Source: Trichomonas vaginalis G3 | Taxonomy: Eukaryota > Parabasalia > Trichomonadida > Trichomonadidae | Length of the DNA stretch: 64,000 nucleotides | Reading direction: 5' to 3' | Assembly (NCBI RefSeq): GCF_026262505.1 | Contig: NC_067206.1 | Span: forward strand, 8,986,268 to 9,050,267 | Part shown: piece after piece, positions 46,720 to 57,179 of the stretch | Layout of the letters: every line of letters begins with the position of its first letter | Numbering within the stretch: position 1 is the stretch's first letter | Notes under the pieces: generated by a model | Told to the model about the DNA's origin: nothing | What the model saw: the letters and a program-made list of their open reading frames with translations, nothing else | The model's database searches: none | Translations under genes and position numbers: made by a program

Positions 46720-49716
46720 GGGTATAGTCCACTAAAAATTTTTAAGTTTTGACAATGAAAATAAGCTCTGTGACCATGTAAATATATATCTATGCAAAAC
46801 GAGAGGTTATGCCATAATTTTTTTAGTTATCAAATTTCCCTTTTTTTGAGAGAAGTCTCTCAATAATTTGAGAAGAATCTTTGATATAAAGAGATACACA
46901 TTTGTAGAACGAAGTAAGTGTTTTCCAAACATTTTATATGTTCATCCTGTATAACAATATAAAGCTGCATAGTGCCATCTTGTGCGTTTGCTATTTTATG
47001 TACTTTTCATTGAGATAATCCCTCTTCTCGGGTGATTTTAACAGTCAACTCAATTTTAAAATAAAGATTTCATCAAAATGATTTCGAAATTCGGATATTG
47101 ATTATATAAATAGCACTGTTAACATATTTTGGATGAGTAAAAAATACCTTGTTTTGTATGCATTTAGTACACCTTTATTTTTGATTAAAACTATAAAATT
47201 TTTATTCCTTATATAATAAATAGTATATGTTACATAAACATGAAATTCAATAGCATTCAATTTTGGATTTTTTAGATTTGGTAAATTTTAGAAGAAATAA
47301 AATCAGCAATCAAAATAAAGAAACTTTTTTTGTATCTTCTATGATTACCTTTTGGTACTAAATTTTGCATTAATAAGTAAATTATCTGTATTATTCTGTG
47401 AGCACAAGCCCTCAGTTATGCTGGTAGTGAATGATGAATCGTCATTTTGCGAAGAGAACGCGATTATTAAGGTAATTTTGAGAATTGTCTTGAATTATTT
47501 AAAATTAAAGTTAATTGAATAGGTAGGATAACTAGCCTTTGCTAAATTTGTATAATTTGACCTTATTCTAGTTGGATCTGAGAATATTTTGCTGAAATAA
47601 TAAATTATATCGCCGATTTATGAAAATTTCTCTGATGGGACCGACTCGCTGAAACGTATTAGTGTTAATGGTAACTTGTCTGAATTTTCAAATTTTTTTC
47701 GAAATCCAAAAAATCACAAACAAAAGCATCAAAATTAGATTTGCATTTAAGGTTTTCATTTTTTTTGGAAAATAAAAATATTTTTTCCCCAATAAAGTTT
47801 ATTTTTACTTTTGAGAGGAATAGAAACGTTATTTTGGAATTTTGAAACGACAGAAATGTTCCATTTTTAATGTAGATTCTAAAATGGGGTCAAATTTTTG
47901 ATTGAACCGTTATCCATTGAAAAACCTCGATTTTAAAATGTTATTCCAAAATATTCATCTAATGATATAGTATATATTTATTAATTATTACTTTTTATTC
48001 AATTTTCACTTTTGGCGGGATTTCATTTTTTTGTTGTTGTATGGGCCATATTGTTCACCCAAAACGGAAAACAAAGGCAATGCATAACATTTTACTCCAC
48101 GAACGTCGTCGACTCTCAGCGCGACAGATGCTTGGTGCTTGCATAATGACCGGAATGCCATATACAAAAGGTGCTCGCTTTCTTTCTCTTTGTGGAACTA
48201 AGCCCCCTGTGAAGAGTGGTGTCATGAGACAACAGAGATTTTGTGACGATAAGATTAGAAGACTTAAAAGTATTTCCCTAATGCTGTCGAGAAAGTCCTT
48301 CAGTGGTTACTTATCCATTGATGCAAGATGGACGCACAGGCGAAACTCGCCAAGTTGTACAGTAACTGCGCTCGATGCTGTCACAAAAAGAGTTCTTGCA
48401 TGCGTGAACATCAACCATATTGGTGGAAACAGACAGCATGCTCAGTATTCCGGAGCTTCCAACAATATGGAAAGTGCTGGAACTCGAATCATCTTGAAGC
48501 AATTAAAGAAATACAATATCTTGAAAGATGTTAAAGAGATTATTAAAGACCGAGATAACAAAAGTGTCTCTGTCTTTAAAGAATTTGGCGTCTCTCATCT
48601 TGAAAAATTCGATCCAGGTCATGTATCAAAAAATATCTCAAAAGATTTTACAAAGTTCTCAGCTTCTCATAAGACAGTTGAAGTTTTCAACGACAAGACT
48701 CAGAAGATTGAAAAAATAGAGAGACCTTTCTGGGGTCTGAATGCAAGCCTAAGTATGTGGCTTTGGTCATGTTTTGCCGAAGAAAATATTGACAAACGTA
48801 CGAAAATGTGGGAGAATTGTGTCTACCATTACGTAGGCAATCATTCTTTTTGCGAACCGCACAATTACAAATGCTTTGAATGGCAAAAAGGTGTCAATTC
48901 GATCCAACTTCAATTCATGCTCTATGACTGGGTTCACAAATGGACACCCATAGTTTCCAAAGTTTCTTCCATTGGATCTACCTGCATGAATGAAGCGTTT
49001 AACTCCAAAATTGCATGCTATTTGGACAAATCAAGAGCCTGGAAGAACATTAACACTAGAGTTAACGTTGCAATCTTAGAATGGAATGATCCAGAGCATT
49101 TTCTCGGAGATATACAAAAAGCATTACATCTTCCCCCACTTCCAGAAGATTGTGTCAAATCATTTGCAGAGAATTGTTACTCCAAAATGATATTGAAACA
49201 AAAAACTGTTACAAAAGGTTCTAAAAAACAGAACAAATACAAAAAATCCATTCAGAGTGTACCAGGAGGAGATTATCAAGTTTTCAAGTCCGAATGGGAA
49301 TCAGAAGACGAAGACATTGATGACTTTGATTAACGAAAATTACATTTTATTTATTGTTTTTGTTTTTAATTAAATTATTATGCTCATTTTCTTATTTTGA
49401 TTTTTTCTCATTATGATATAAATAATTTATTAATGCATTTATCCAATAATTATGCTATGATATTTTTATGCCTTATTTCATTTCTCTTATATTTGATAAT
49501 CTGGTAAAATATAGTTCAGACTATAATCATTTTAGATTATTGATATATTTATATAGGTTAGAATAAAATTAGTTTCATTTTCTACTTTTATTTTGAATTA
49601 ATAATTTATAATATCAAATATTATGGCGTAACCTCTCCTTTAAAATATAGATATATATAGGCCTATAGAGTTTATTGGCACTCTCAAAACTCTAGAATTT
49701 TGAGTTTACTATACCC
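46720..49716 (+). mobile_element. Kolobok DNA transposon nested in the foldback element
   Basis: 2997 bp, flanked by TTAA on both sides (46716-46719 and 49717-49720), the Kolobok target duplication. Imperfect terminal inverted repeats of about 100 bp start GGGTATAGT and both end near GAGAGGTTA(T/C)GCCATAA. It contains one transposase gene (48041-49333), 1.3 kb of non-coding sequence before it and about 380 bp after. The empty target is preserved in foldback copy 2 (TTAA near 54472). Confidence 0.9.
48041..49333 (+). CDS. Kolobok transposase
   Basis: 430 aa, intact frame. DDE-type nuclease with candidate catalytic residues D in LSIDARWTHRRNSPSCTVT (near 95), D in EIIKDRDNK (near 172) and E in GSTCMNEAFNSK (near 325), in the order and context of Kolobok transposases. 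Conserved HVSKNISKDF and a Trp-rich region follow the second Asp; the tail is Lys-rich then acidic (SEWESEDEDIDDFD). No N-terminal zinc finger or THAP domain is visible, so the native start could be further upstream, but ATG 48041 is the first clean start. The open gene and TTAA ends suggest it may still be active. Confidence 0.8.
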   Translation: MGHIVHPKRKTKAMHNILLHERRRLSARQMLGACIMTGMPYTKGARFLSLCGTKPPVKSGVMRQQRFCDDKIRRLKSISLMLSRKSFSGYLSIDARWTHRRNSPSCTVTALDAVTKRVLACVNINHIGGNRQHAQYSGASNNMESAGTRIILKQLKKYNILKDVKEIIKDRDNKSVSVFKEFGVSHLEKFDPGHVSKNISKDFTKFSASHKTVEVFNDKTQKIEKIERPFWGLNASLSMWLWSCFAEENIDKRTKMWENCVYHYVGNHSFCEPHNYKCFEWQKGVNSIQLQFMLYDWVHKWTPIVSKVSSIGSTCMNEAFNSKIACYLDKSRAWKNINTRVNVAILEWNDPEHFLGDIQKALHLPPLPEDCVKSFAENCYSKMILKQKTVTKGSKKQNKYKKSIQSVPGGDYQVFKSEWESEDEDIDDFD

Positions 49717-50355
49717 TTAAATTATAACAATTATTTTTGGTTTTATATTTTTTTGGATCAAATCCATTTTAATAGAATTTATATACTATTCATCTATTAG
49801 TAAACACTACCGTATATTATTTTTTAAGCTATCTTATTTTTTGAACTTTTATTCAAATCTTTGGTCGCAAGAAGAATTGCATGATAAATAAAAACATTTA
49901 ATCAAAGTCAATTTTATTTTTCATATTCAAATGGACTGAGTGTTAACATTTAACATTTTTTGCTAATTGTCGTCAAAAATTAGGCGTAAAGCAAAAATTG
50001 ATATTTCATATGGTTTTATGATAGATAAGCATTATATTCCCACTCATTATATTCCCACTCATTATATTCGTAAATTTTGAGGTTTATCCTTCGCTTTTAA
50101 GATCATTGAATTTGATTTTTATATAAAATAGTTATATATTAGAAAATAATATGAGTTTATGTGATATTATTTTTCAGAAGATTTTGTGTTCTTCTTCAAA
50201 ATTTTATTTTTTTATTAAAAAGAATCTTTACAAAATATACATTTACTTTAATTAATATTTAAAAACGTGCTCTATCAAAAGTTCCAAAAATTCAATATTT
50301 TAGCTTTTCTGAGGTGTCACTTTTGATGAATTTCTGTTTACAACAGCTCTTTATT

Positions 50356-50718
50356 CAACAAAGTTTGGTTTGACGAACTTTTTGATAGATACGAATAAAA
50401 ATTTGAATTGATTGTAGCAATATTCAAACAGATTTTACATTTTGATGTCGAAATAAAGTTAAAGATTTTAGGTGACAATATTTTATTGATTGAAAATTGA
50501 ATTGAAAGATAATTATCAAATCAATTTTATGATATTTGTATTGGTTATATCATTATGAGGTTCTAAAATTAATTGATATTGAATTGCATATCACAACATT
50601 TTAAAGTTATAAAAAAATGTATATTAATTATGATATTATACTTGAAATTAATATTAATATGAAGCTTAGAATTAGGCATAATTTGTCACTTTGCTACAAA
50701 AAAAGTATTGAAAAATTT
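50356..50718. other. AT-rich spacer upstream of the Pmp-like gene
   Basis: No gene or repeat recognised between the foldback element and the Pmp-like gene promoter. Confidence 0.5.
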
Positions 50719-50724
50719 TCATTT
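50719..50724 (+). promoter_or_regulatory. Initiator-like (Inr) element, TCATTT
   Basis: Predicted +1 adenine at 50721, six bases before ATG 50727, a typical trichomonad spacing. Confidence 0.6.
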
Positions 50725-50726
50725 CA

Positions 50727-53330
50727 ATGCTAGTTCTATTTCTTCCTCCACTTATTTGTAGCCACTTCAGTTTTCCAAAAAGGTTAGAAGGGGTTGATAA
50801 ACCAATTTTCCAGGACGATAATAATAGTAGCCAAAGCCATATCGATATCGAAACAAGAATTGATGCTGGAATTGAACTAACTTCAAATAATGGAACTTCA
50901 AGCACACTAAGAATTAATTACGAATATTATATGTGCTCAGTTATAATAAAAGAAGCTTCATTTGATAACAATTACGCATTTGGAGCCGTTACGGGCGGAC
51001 CTTGTGGCGGTGCTCTGTATGGATATTGCTCTGGTATGGAGATTCATAACTGCAAATTTTCCAAAAACTGCGCTGTTGATGGCGGAGCAATATCTTTGAC
51101 TGAGTGTACAGCCTTTCTCGAATCAAATATTACGGGAAGTTCGAACGACTCAAAAACTTTTGATTCAAATACAGCTTATTGTTTTGGAGGTGCCATTTCT
51201 TTTGAAGGCAATATAAATAATTCCAAAACTCTGCAAATATTTAATTACGTATTCATTAATAATACAGCCTACGAAGCAGGTGGCGCCATACAAGCTATTG
51301 TTAATTCTGACGTTTACATCCAAAATTCATACTTTATATCTAATCTTGCTGGAGATCAAGGTGGAGCTCTCTACTTTTTGAACAGCCAACTGACATTTTA
51401 TCAAAATTGCGTTTTAAGAAACAAGGCTGGTGCTGGCAATCCAAAAGATCCTGATCCTCCTTACGATAATAATAATAATACTTATTACAAGAAAAAATAT
51501 TTTGGTTTTCAGAAAGAAGTATCTCCGAGGTTCAGGGGCAGAGGCTGTGGAGGTATAGCGTTTATTAATTATCTCCCAAGTCAAGAATATAAGACATTTA
51601 TTTCTTATGGCAATTTTTACAACGAAAACTCAATGGTTAAAGGTCTTGCAACTGATCTCTATCATGAAAATCAACTCATTGGAAGTAGCGTTATGGTTGA
51701 AGATTATGTAAAATGGCATTCAAATCATGATTACTATTCAAGTGGGATTAACTCAGATACAGCAATAATAGGCCCTGTGGAAAAATATGATGTTAATATA
51801 TCATATGCTACTTCACCCACAAAATGTTTACCTGGTAACTATACCCAAATATCGATCTATGACAATACAAGTGCAATTTTCACATTTACACCTAATACAA
51901 ATACATCTCGACAATCTGATCAACCAAAAACTTCCTCTATTGTAGATCCAACAAATTATACTTATGTTGCTACACCTATTACTCGGCTTCCAAAACAAAC
52001 AACTAGTAGTCCCCCAAGAAAATCGGCTACAAAATCAATAACTTACAGTGAAACCCATTCAATACCAACTGCTCCTAGCCGCACACTTCATTCAACACCA
52101 CATTCAACACCAAATTCTACTCCACATTCTACCGCACATTCCACAGCTCATTCAACACCACATTCAACAGCTCACAAAACACCTTTTTCAACAGCTCATT
52201 CAACACCACATTCTACCGCACACCCAACAGCTCATTCAACACCACATTCTACACCACACTCAACAGCTCATTCAACACCACATTCTACCGCACACCCAAC
52301 AGCTCATTCAACACCACATTCTACACCACACTCAACAGCTCATTCAACACCACATTCTACCGCACATTCCACAGCTCATTCAACTCCACATTCTACCGCA
52401 CACTCAACTCCACATTCCACAGCTCATTCAACTCCACATTCTACCGCACACTCAACACCTTTTTCAACAGCTCACAAAACTCCATTCATAACAGTATTCT
52501 CAACTCCGCATTCAACTCCTCATTCAACAGCTCATTCAACAGCTTCATTCACACCTCTTTCTACACCTTACATTCCACCAATTGACATATCAAAGCCAAC
52601 AGATGTGACAGGAGAATCCAGTGGTTACACAAAATCATTAACTGAAGTTCAATATCAATACCATACAGATTATCTTACAAACATTTCTACTGATGTAGGT
52701 AACAAAATTAACAAGACAGAAACAAATATTACAACAATAGCATATGCTAATACAAGTGTACTAACATGGGTTATTACATCAGGTGTAGAAACAACAAGTA
52801 CAGTAACTTGGACCTATATTGAATCTAATACCACTACACTTACTGTTTCAACTACTTTAGTTGAGAAAAACACTTCAATAAAGGCAAGTGAAGGCAATGA
52901 AGAAGATAACACATCAACGCTTTCTTTAGTTGAAACAAAGACAATAGTTACTACATACACAATGACACTTGTTATGACTGAAACAAACATCATCATTCCT
53001 TTGGATGACTCAACTGTCGGAAGTAACGTTAAATCCGGCACAATCATTCTGATCGCTGTACTTTGTTTGGTTGCGGTGTTCTGCTTAGCTATAATCGGTC
53101 TCTTCTTGTACAGAAAGTCCCACAACAAGTCATCGGAATCAGAATCTTCGATCAATGACGACAGTGATTTATTCAACGATGAAACAAGACAGCAACAGAC
53201 GATCGTCACGTTTAATGCAGATGATGATAACACAATGTTGTCAACCTTCAATATGGGTACTGATAACATCGAAGATAATGAAGAATCTCTCAATGACGAT
53301 GATGAAATGTTTCTTAACGCTGAATTTTAA
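50727..53330 (+). CDS. Pmp-like beta-helix membrane protein with Thr/Ser/His/Pro stalk
   Basis: 867 aa. Residues 1-15 (MLVLFLPPLICSHFS) look like a signal peptide. Residues 70-330 carry repeated GGAI/GGAL units and FxxN words (GGAISFEG, GGAIQAI, GGALYF), the signature of chlamydial polymorphic-membrane-protein-like families (TvPmp). Residues about 450-610 are a low-complexity stalk of (HST-P/A) units. A Thr-rich region follows, then one transmembrane helix (TIILIAVLCLVAVFCLAIIGLFLY, about 770-793) and an acidic 70-residue cytoplasmic tail. Type I surface protein, probably an adhesin with a mucin-like O-glycosylated stalk (inferred). Confidence 0.85.
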   Translation: MLVLFLPPLICSHFSFPKRLEGVDKPIFQDDNNSSQSHIDIETRIDAGIELTSNNGTSSTLRINYEYYMCSVIIKEASFDNNYAFGAVTGGPCGGALYGYCSGMEIHNCKFSKNCAVDGGAISLTECTAFLESNITGSSNDSKTFDSNTAYCFGGAISFEGNINNSKTLQIFNYVFINNTAYEAGGAIQAIVNSDVYIQNSYFISNLAGDQGGALYFLNSQLTFYQNCVLRNKAGAGNPKDPDPPYDNNNNTYYKKKYFGFQKEVSPRFRGRGCGGIAFINYLPSQEYKTFISYGNFYNENSMVKGLATDLYHENQLIGSSVMVEDYVKWHSNHDYYSSGINSDTAIIGPVEKYDVNISYATSPTKCLPGNYTQISIYDNTSAIFTFTPNTNTSRQSDQPKTSSIVDPTNYTYVATPITRLPKQTTSSPPRKSATKSITYSETHSIPTAPSRTLHSTPHSTPNSTPHSTAHSTAHSTPHSTAHKTPFSTAHSTPHSTAHPTAHSTPHSTPHSTAHSTPHSTAHPTAHSTPHSTPHSTAHSTPHSTAHSTAHSTPHSTAHSTPHSTAHSTPHSTAHSTPFSTAHKTPFITVFSTPHSTPHSTAHSTASFTPLSTPYIPPIDISKPTDVTGESSGYTKSLTEVQYQYHTDYLTNISTDVGNKINKTETNITTIAYANTSVLTWVITSGVETTSTVTWTYIESNTTTLTVSTTLVEKNTSIKASEGNEEDNTSTLSLVETKTIVTTYTMTLVMTETNIIIPLDDSTVGSNVKSGTIILIAVLCLVAVFCLAIIGLFLYRKSHNKSSESESSINDDSDLFNDETRQQQTIVTFNADDDNTMLSTFNMGTDNIEDNEESLNDDDEMFLNAEF
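52080..52560 (+). repeat. 12-bp coding minisatellite in the Pmp-like gene
   Basis: About 40 units of CATTCAACACCA-like sequence, with variants giving PHST, AHST and AHPT. Higher-order blocks of about 84 bp (for example 52200-52290 and 52270-52360) are nearly identical, so units were duplicated in groups. The phase is kept, so the stalk can lengthen or shorten without losing the frame. Confidence 0.9.
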
Positions 53331-53865
53331 TTTTATTTTTGTTTATTATTTTTCTAAAGTGGATATTTATTTTAATAATATTAATATTTTTCAACTTGAT
53401 TTTTTTTGTTGGTCATAACCGTTTTTTAACCGTAAAAAAGCGGCATTTTTTGCTATTTCGGAAATAATCCTCTTTTTTCTCGAAAATATATATTTGTAAC
53501 AGAAATCATATATGTATTTCGTTGTAATTTGAATATGTTCTGGTAATATTAGATGTGTTATAGACCGAAAATAGATTTTTTCGGTTTTCTCTTCAAATAA
53601 TTGAAAGAATGATACTATTATATGATTATTATATTATATAGCATATAATCATGCTATAGCCGAAAATTATAAGTTTTGAGAAGATTGAATATAACACAAA
53701 TAAATTTGAATGTAAGTTAAATTGCTTGTTGTTTTTAATAGGTATTTAATGAGAAATCCAATATTGCAAAATTCAAATTGAATGATTGAAAGAACAGAAA
53801 AAGTCATTCTTTTCAATTTCGAATATGTTTCATTGTATTTATAATTATATGGCAAATACGATATT
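53331..53865. other. AT-rich intergenic region
   Basis: No gene seen. Palindromic AT words around 53620-53660 (ATTATATAGCATATAAT) may form a small hairpin. Confidence 0.45.
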
Positions 53866-55111
53866 GTTGTAAACAGAAATTCATCAAAAGTGACACCTCA
53901 GAAAAGCTAAAATATTGAATTTTTGGAACTTTTGATAGTGCACGTTTTTAAATATTAATTAAAGTAAATGTATATTTTGTAAAGATTCTTTTTAATAAAA
54001 AATAAAATTTTGAAGAAGAACACAAAATCTTCTGAAAAATAATATCACATAAACTCATATTATTTTCTAATATATAACTATTATATAAAATCAAATTCAA
54101 TGATCTTAAAAGCGAAGGATAAACCTCAAAATTTACGAATATAATGAGTGGAATATAATGCTTATCTATCATAAAACCATATGAAATATCACTTTTTGCT
54201 TTACGCCTAATTTTTGACGACAATTAGCAAAAAATGTTAAACGTTAACACTCAGTCATTTGAATATGAAAAATAAAATTGACTTTGATTAAATGTTTTTA
54301 TTTATCATGCAATTCTTCTTGCGACCAAAGATTTGAATAAAAGTTCAAAAAATAAGATAGCTTAAAAAATAATATACGGTAGTGTTTACTAATAGATGAA
54401 TAGTATATAAATTCTATTAAAATGGATTTGATCCAAAAAAATATAAAACCAAAAATAATTGTTATAATTTAAATGAAGAAGTAATTTAAAACGATTTTAT
54501 TTATGATCAAATTTTATATATTTTTTTGATCAAATCCATTTTAATAGAATTTATATACTATTCATCTATTAGTAAACACTACCGTATATTATTTTTTAAG
54601 CTATCTTATTTTTTGAACTTTTATTCAAATCTTTGGTCGCAAGAAGAATTGCATGATAAATAAAAACATTTAATCAAAGTCAATTTTATTTTTCATATTC
54701 AAATGGACTGAGTGTTAACATTTAAATTTTTTGCTAATTGTCGTCAAAAATTAGGCGTAAAGCAAAAATTGATATTTCATATGGTTTTATGATAGATAAG
54801 CATTATATTCCCACTCATTATATTCGTAAATTTTGAGGTTTATCCTTCGCTTTTAAGATCATTGAATTTGATTTTTATATAAAATAGTTATATATTAGAA
54901 AATAATATGAGTTTATGTGATATTATTTTTCAGAAGATTTCATTCTATATGCCTATGAAAAGTACTCTCAAAACTAACTTTTTCCTAATTATAATTAAAT
55001 CTAGAATATTGTATTATGCTTAGTATTATTTCATTTTTCTCATTCAATTTAGAATTTACAAATGTCAAAAAATTAAGAGCTGTCACTTTTGATGAATTTC
55101 TGTTTATTACA
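53866..55111. mobile_element. Long-inverted-repeat (foldback) transposon, copy 2
   Basis: 1.25 kb, two arms of roughly 600 bp that pair almost completely, with a spacer of about 110 bp (54445-54525). The ends carry AAACAGAAATTCATCAAAAG and its complement. The arms and spacer are the reverse complement of copy 1, so the element is inserted in the opposite orientation. The central TTAA where copy 1 received Kolobok is intact here. A possible short flank duplication is ATATT. Non-coding. Confidence 0.85.
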
Positions 55112-55349
55112 ATATTTAAACTTGATTTTTGAAGGAAAATTCACAAAATTGAATAAATTCAAATAATTTTTATTCAAAAATAAACTAGTTATTTGAGTTT
55201 ATTACTATTTATCTATTCAAACTACAAAGTTTGTAATTCAAAATATTTTGTGAGATCAGATTGAATTAATTCAAGGTTCTTTTCAATTAAAATTAATGAC
55301 CATATTACGCATTTTCGAACATTCTAAACCAAATATATAAAAATGGGAG

Positions 55350-55765
55350 ACGAATGTTAAATTTGCTAGACATGGGAGTTGTCTGCAAAGTTTTAGTCTT
55401 ATCTCTAACAAAAATTAATTTTTAAAAAAAGACCGAATACGTTTCACAGCGAGAAAAAAATAAAAGGCAAGATAGAATTTTCTAGACATAAAGAAGTTGT
55501 TTACCGAGTTTTAGCTCTTATCTCTAACAAAAAATTAATTTTTAAAAAAAAGACCGAATACGTTTCACAGCGAGAAAAAAATAAAAGGCAAGATAGAATT
55601 TTCTAGACATAAAGAAGTTGTTTACCGAGTTTTAGCTCTTATCTCTAACAAAAAATTAATTTTTAAAAAAAAGACCGAATACGTTTCACAGCGAGAAAAA
55701 AATAAAAGGCAAGATAGAATTTTCTAGACATAAAGAAGTTGTCTACCAAGTGTCAGCTGTTACTT
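55350..55765. repeat. 120-bp tandem repeat, about 3.5 copies
   Basis: The word GACCGAATACGTTTCACAGC starts at 55431, 55551 and 55671, a period of 120. Full units are nearly identical; the first and last partial copies are diverged. Each unit also holds TTTTCTAGACATAAAGAAG and TCTTATCTCTAACAAAAA. No coding potential. A recently expanded minisatellite. Confidence 0.9.
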
Positions 55766-56138
55766 CTTCTCAATACTGATATAAAATAAAAATCTTTATT
55801 ATTTATTTAACCTTTATTGTTTCATTAAACTTCATTTATTTTATATTATAGTTTTATTCTTTTAGCTACTTGTAAAATAATCTAATTTTATATCATCATT
55901 TTACCGGATTATTCTTCAGTACATCGATTGTGTATCTAAAATAATATCATTATCCTTATTCTGTTTTTTCCAAAATTCTTTTAAATATCTTTTTTGGTTA
56001 GATTACTTTATACTTTTTACTTTTATTTTTTAATTTCAAAAAAAATTTGGTGATTGTTCTATTCTGTTACAATAGGGCTGTACAAGATTTAAAAAAACAT
56101 TGCCGGGTTACCGTAGAGGCCTAAAAAAATCGCGCCTC
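55766..56138. other. AT-rich intergenic region before a GC-rich hairpin
   Basis: Nothing recognised up to 56100. The composition then shifts abruptly to GC-rich near 56103. Confidence 0.45.
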
Positions 56139-56157
56139 GGCGGCAAGCCGCCTCGGC
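56134..56157. other. GC-rich hairpin flanked by direct repeats
   Basis: GGCGGC-AA-GCCGCC (56139-56152) lies between two copies of GCCTCGGC (56134-56141 and 56150-56157), in an otherwise very AT-rich neighbourhood. A pyrimidine-rich tract (56180-56280) follows. It could be a structured RNA element, a terminator or part of an unrecognised repeat. Confidence 0.5.
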
Positions 56158-56959
56158 ATTAAGAATGCGCATCTAAATTTTTATATGTCCTTCTTTCTTT
56201 TATTTTTCCCTTCCCTTTCCTTTCTTTTTCTTTTTTTTCCCTCCTCTTGCTCTCATTTACCTTTTTTTTCCTTTTCTCATCATTTTTCAAAATTTTAAAT
56301 TTTTATCAAAAATCTTGCCTATAAAAGCAGACTATGGAACCTTTTAATGCCTCTTAATCATATATGCAGCATAAAAGCATATTAAATGAAAGTAATTACG
56401 TATAAATTTATTTTATTATCTTATTTATTAATTCTTTAGCATGTATTGTTTAATATTAACTTTTCTGTACATTAAATATGATATCTCCAAAGTATGAATG
56501 CCTTGTAACGAAACGAAAACTAATTTTATGTTGAATATTTGTCACAAACATTAGATTATTAAAATATATGTTGGATATCCCTTAGTATGAGACTTCATGA
56601 CTCTTGTTGTCTAACGTGAGCTTTGGATTGCAAGCTCTGTGGTTAACGAACATAAATTAATTGTAAAGTTTTCAAAATTTTTCATCGTTTCTATCAGCAT
56701 CTATTTTTCCTTTAAAATAATATATGTGTATGAATACAATATTTAGTAATTTTTTTATTTCCCATAATTCATTCAAAATTTCAGAAAAAATTAATTCTAT
56801 TCAATATTCTTTCAGCTTCAAACACTTCATTCTTATAGATGTTGATTCACTAATGTGTGAACTCAATGCTTATTTCAATGAAAATTGTTCTGCAAATTTA
56901 TTTCACTTTTGACCTCACTTTTTCCGTAATTCAATTTTTTACTTTTAATATTTTAGATC
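56158..56959. other. Pyrimidine tract and AT-rich spacer
   Basis: A CT-rich stretch at 56180-56280, then AT-rich spacer. A 62-codon open frame at 56724-56912 is not convincing as a gene. Confidence 0.45.
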
Positions 56960-57045
56960 AAAAAAAAAAAAAAAAAAAAGGTAGTGGGGCTTCAGGCACT
57001 TCGTGCCTTCTAGCCCTGAAGATGTTTTAGTATAAATGAAGTCTT

Positions 57046-57125
57046 AGAGGACAACATGACTATGAGTTTTGATATGACAAATAGAATATGATAAGAAGGT
57101 CCTATAAACCGGAGAAAGTGTTATA
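57046..57125. repeat. Displaced duplicate of methyltransferase-end sequence
   Basis: This stretch right after the terminal repeat resembles 58765-58850, the 3' part of the methyltransferase gene region, showing a duplication or gene conversion inside the left end of copy 2. Confidence 0.65.
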
Positions 57126-57179
57126 TAAACATCTGTCATATTACTCAGAATTATTATACAGAATTCAATAAAAATATAT

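Larger units (their letters stand above)
46075..50344. mobile_element. Long-inverted-repeat (foldback) transposon, copy 1, split by Kolobok
   Basis: Two arms of about 640 bp, inverted relative to one another. The outer ends read TGTAATAAACAGAAATTCATC (left, first 20 bases are the core) and GTTGTAAACAGAAATTC (right, complement). AGCTCTTTATT (11 bp) flanks both ends (46064-46074 and 50345-50355), a target duplication of the length made by Mutator-like elements. Without the nested Kolobok it is about 1.27 kb, the size of copy 2 at 53866. It has no coding capacity, so it is a non-autonomous element. The right arm holds a small local duplication of CCACTCATTATATTC near 50040. Confidence 0.85.

Noticed and set aside
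46720-48040. An upstream exon of the Kolobok transposase near 47430
   Set aside because: A short open stretch is followed by GTAATTT, but T. vaginalis introns need a GTATGT start and the long ACTAAC-type 3' signal, which I did not see.
52048-52491. 147-codon frame of HILPHTQQLIQHH units
   Set aside because: Shifted reading of the 12-bp minisatellite in the Pmp-like gene.
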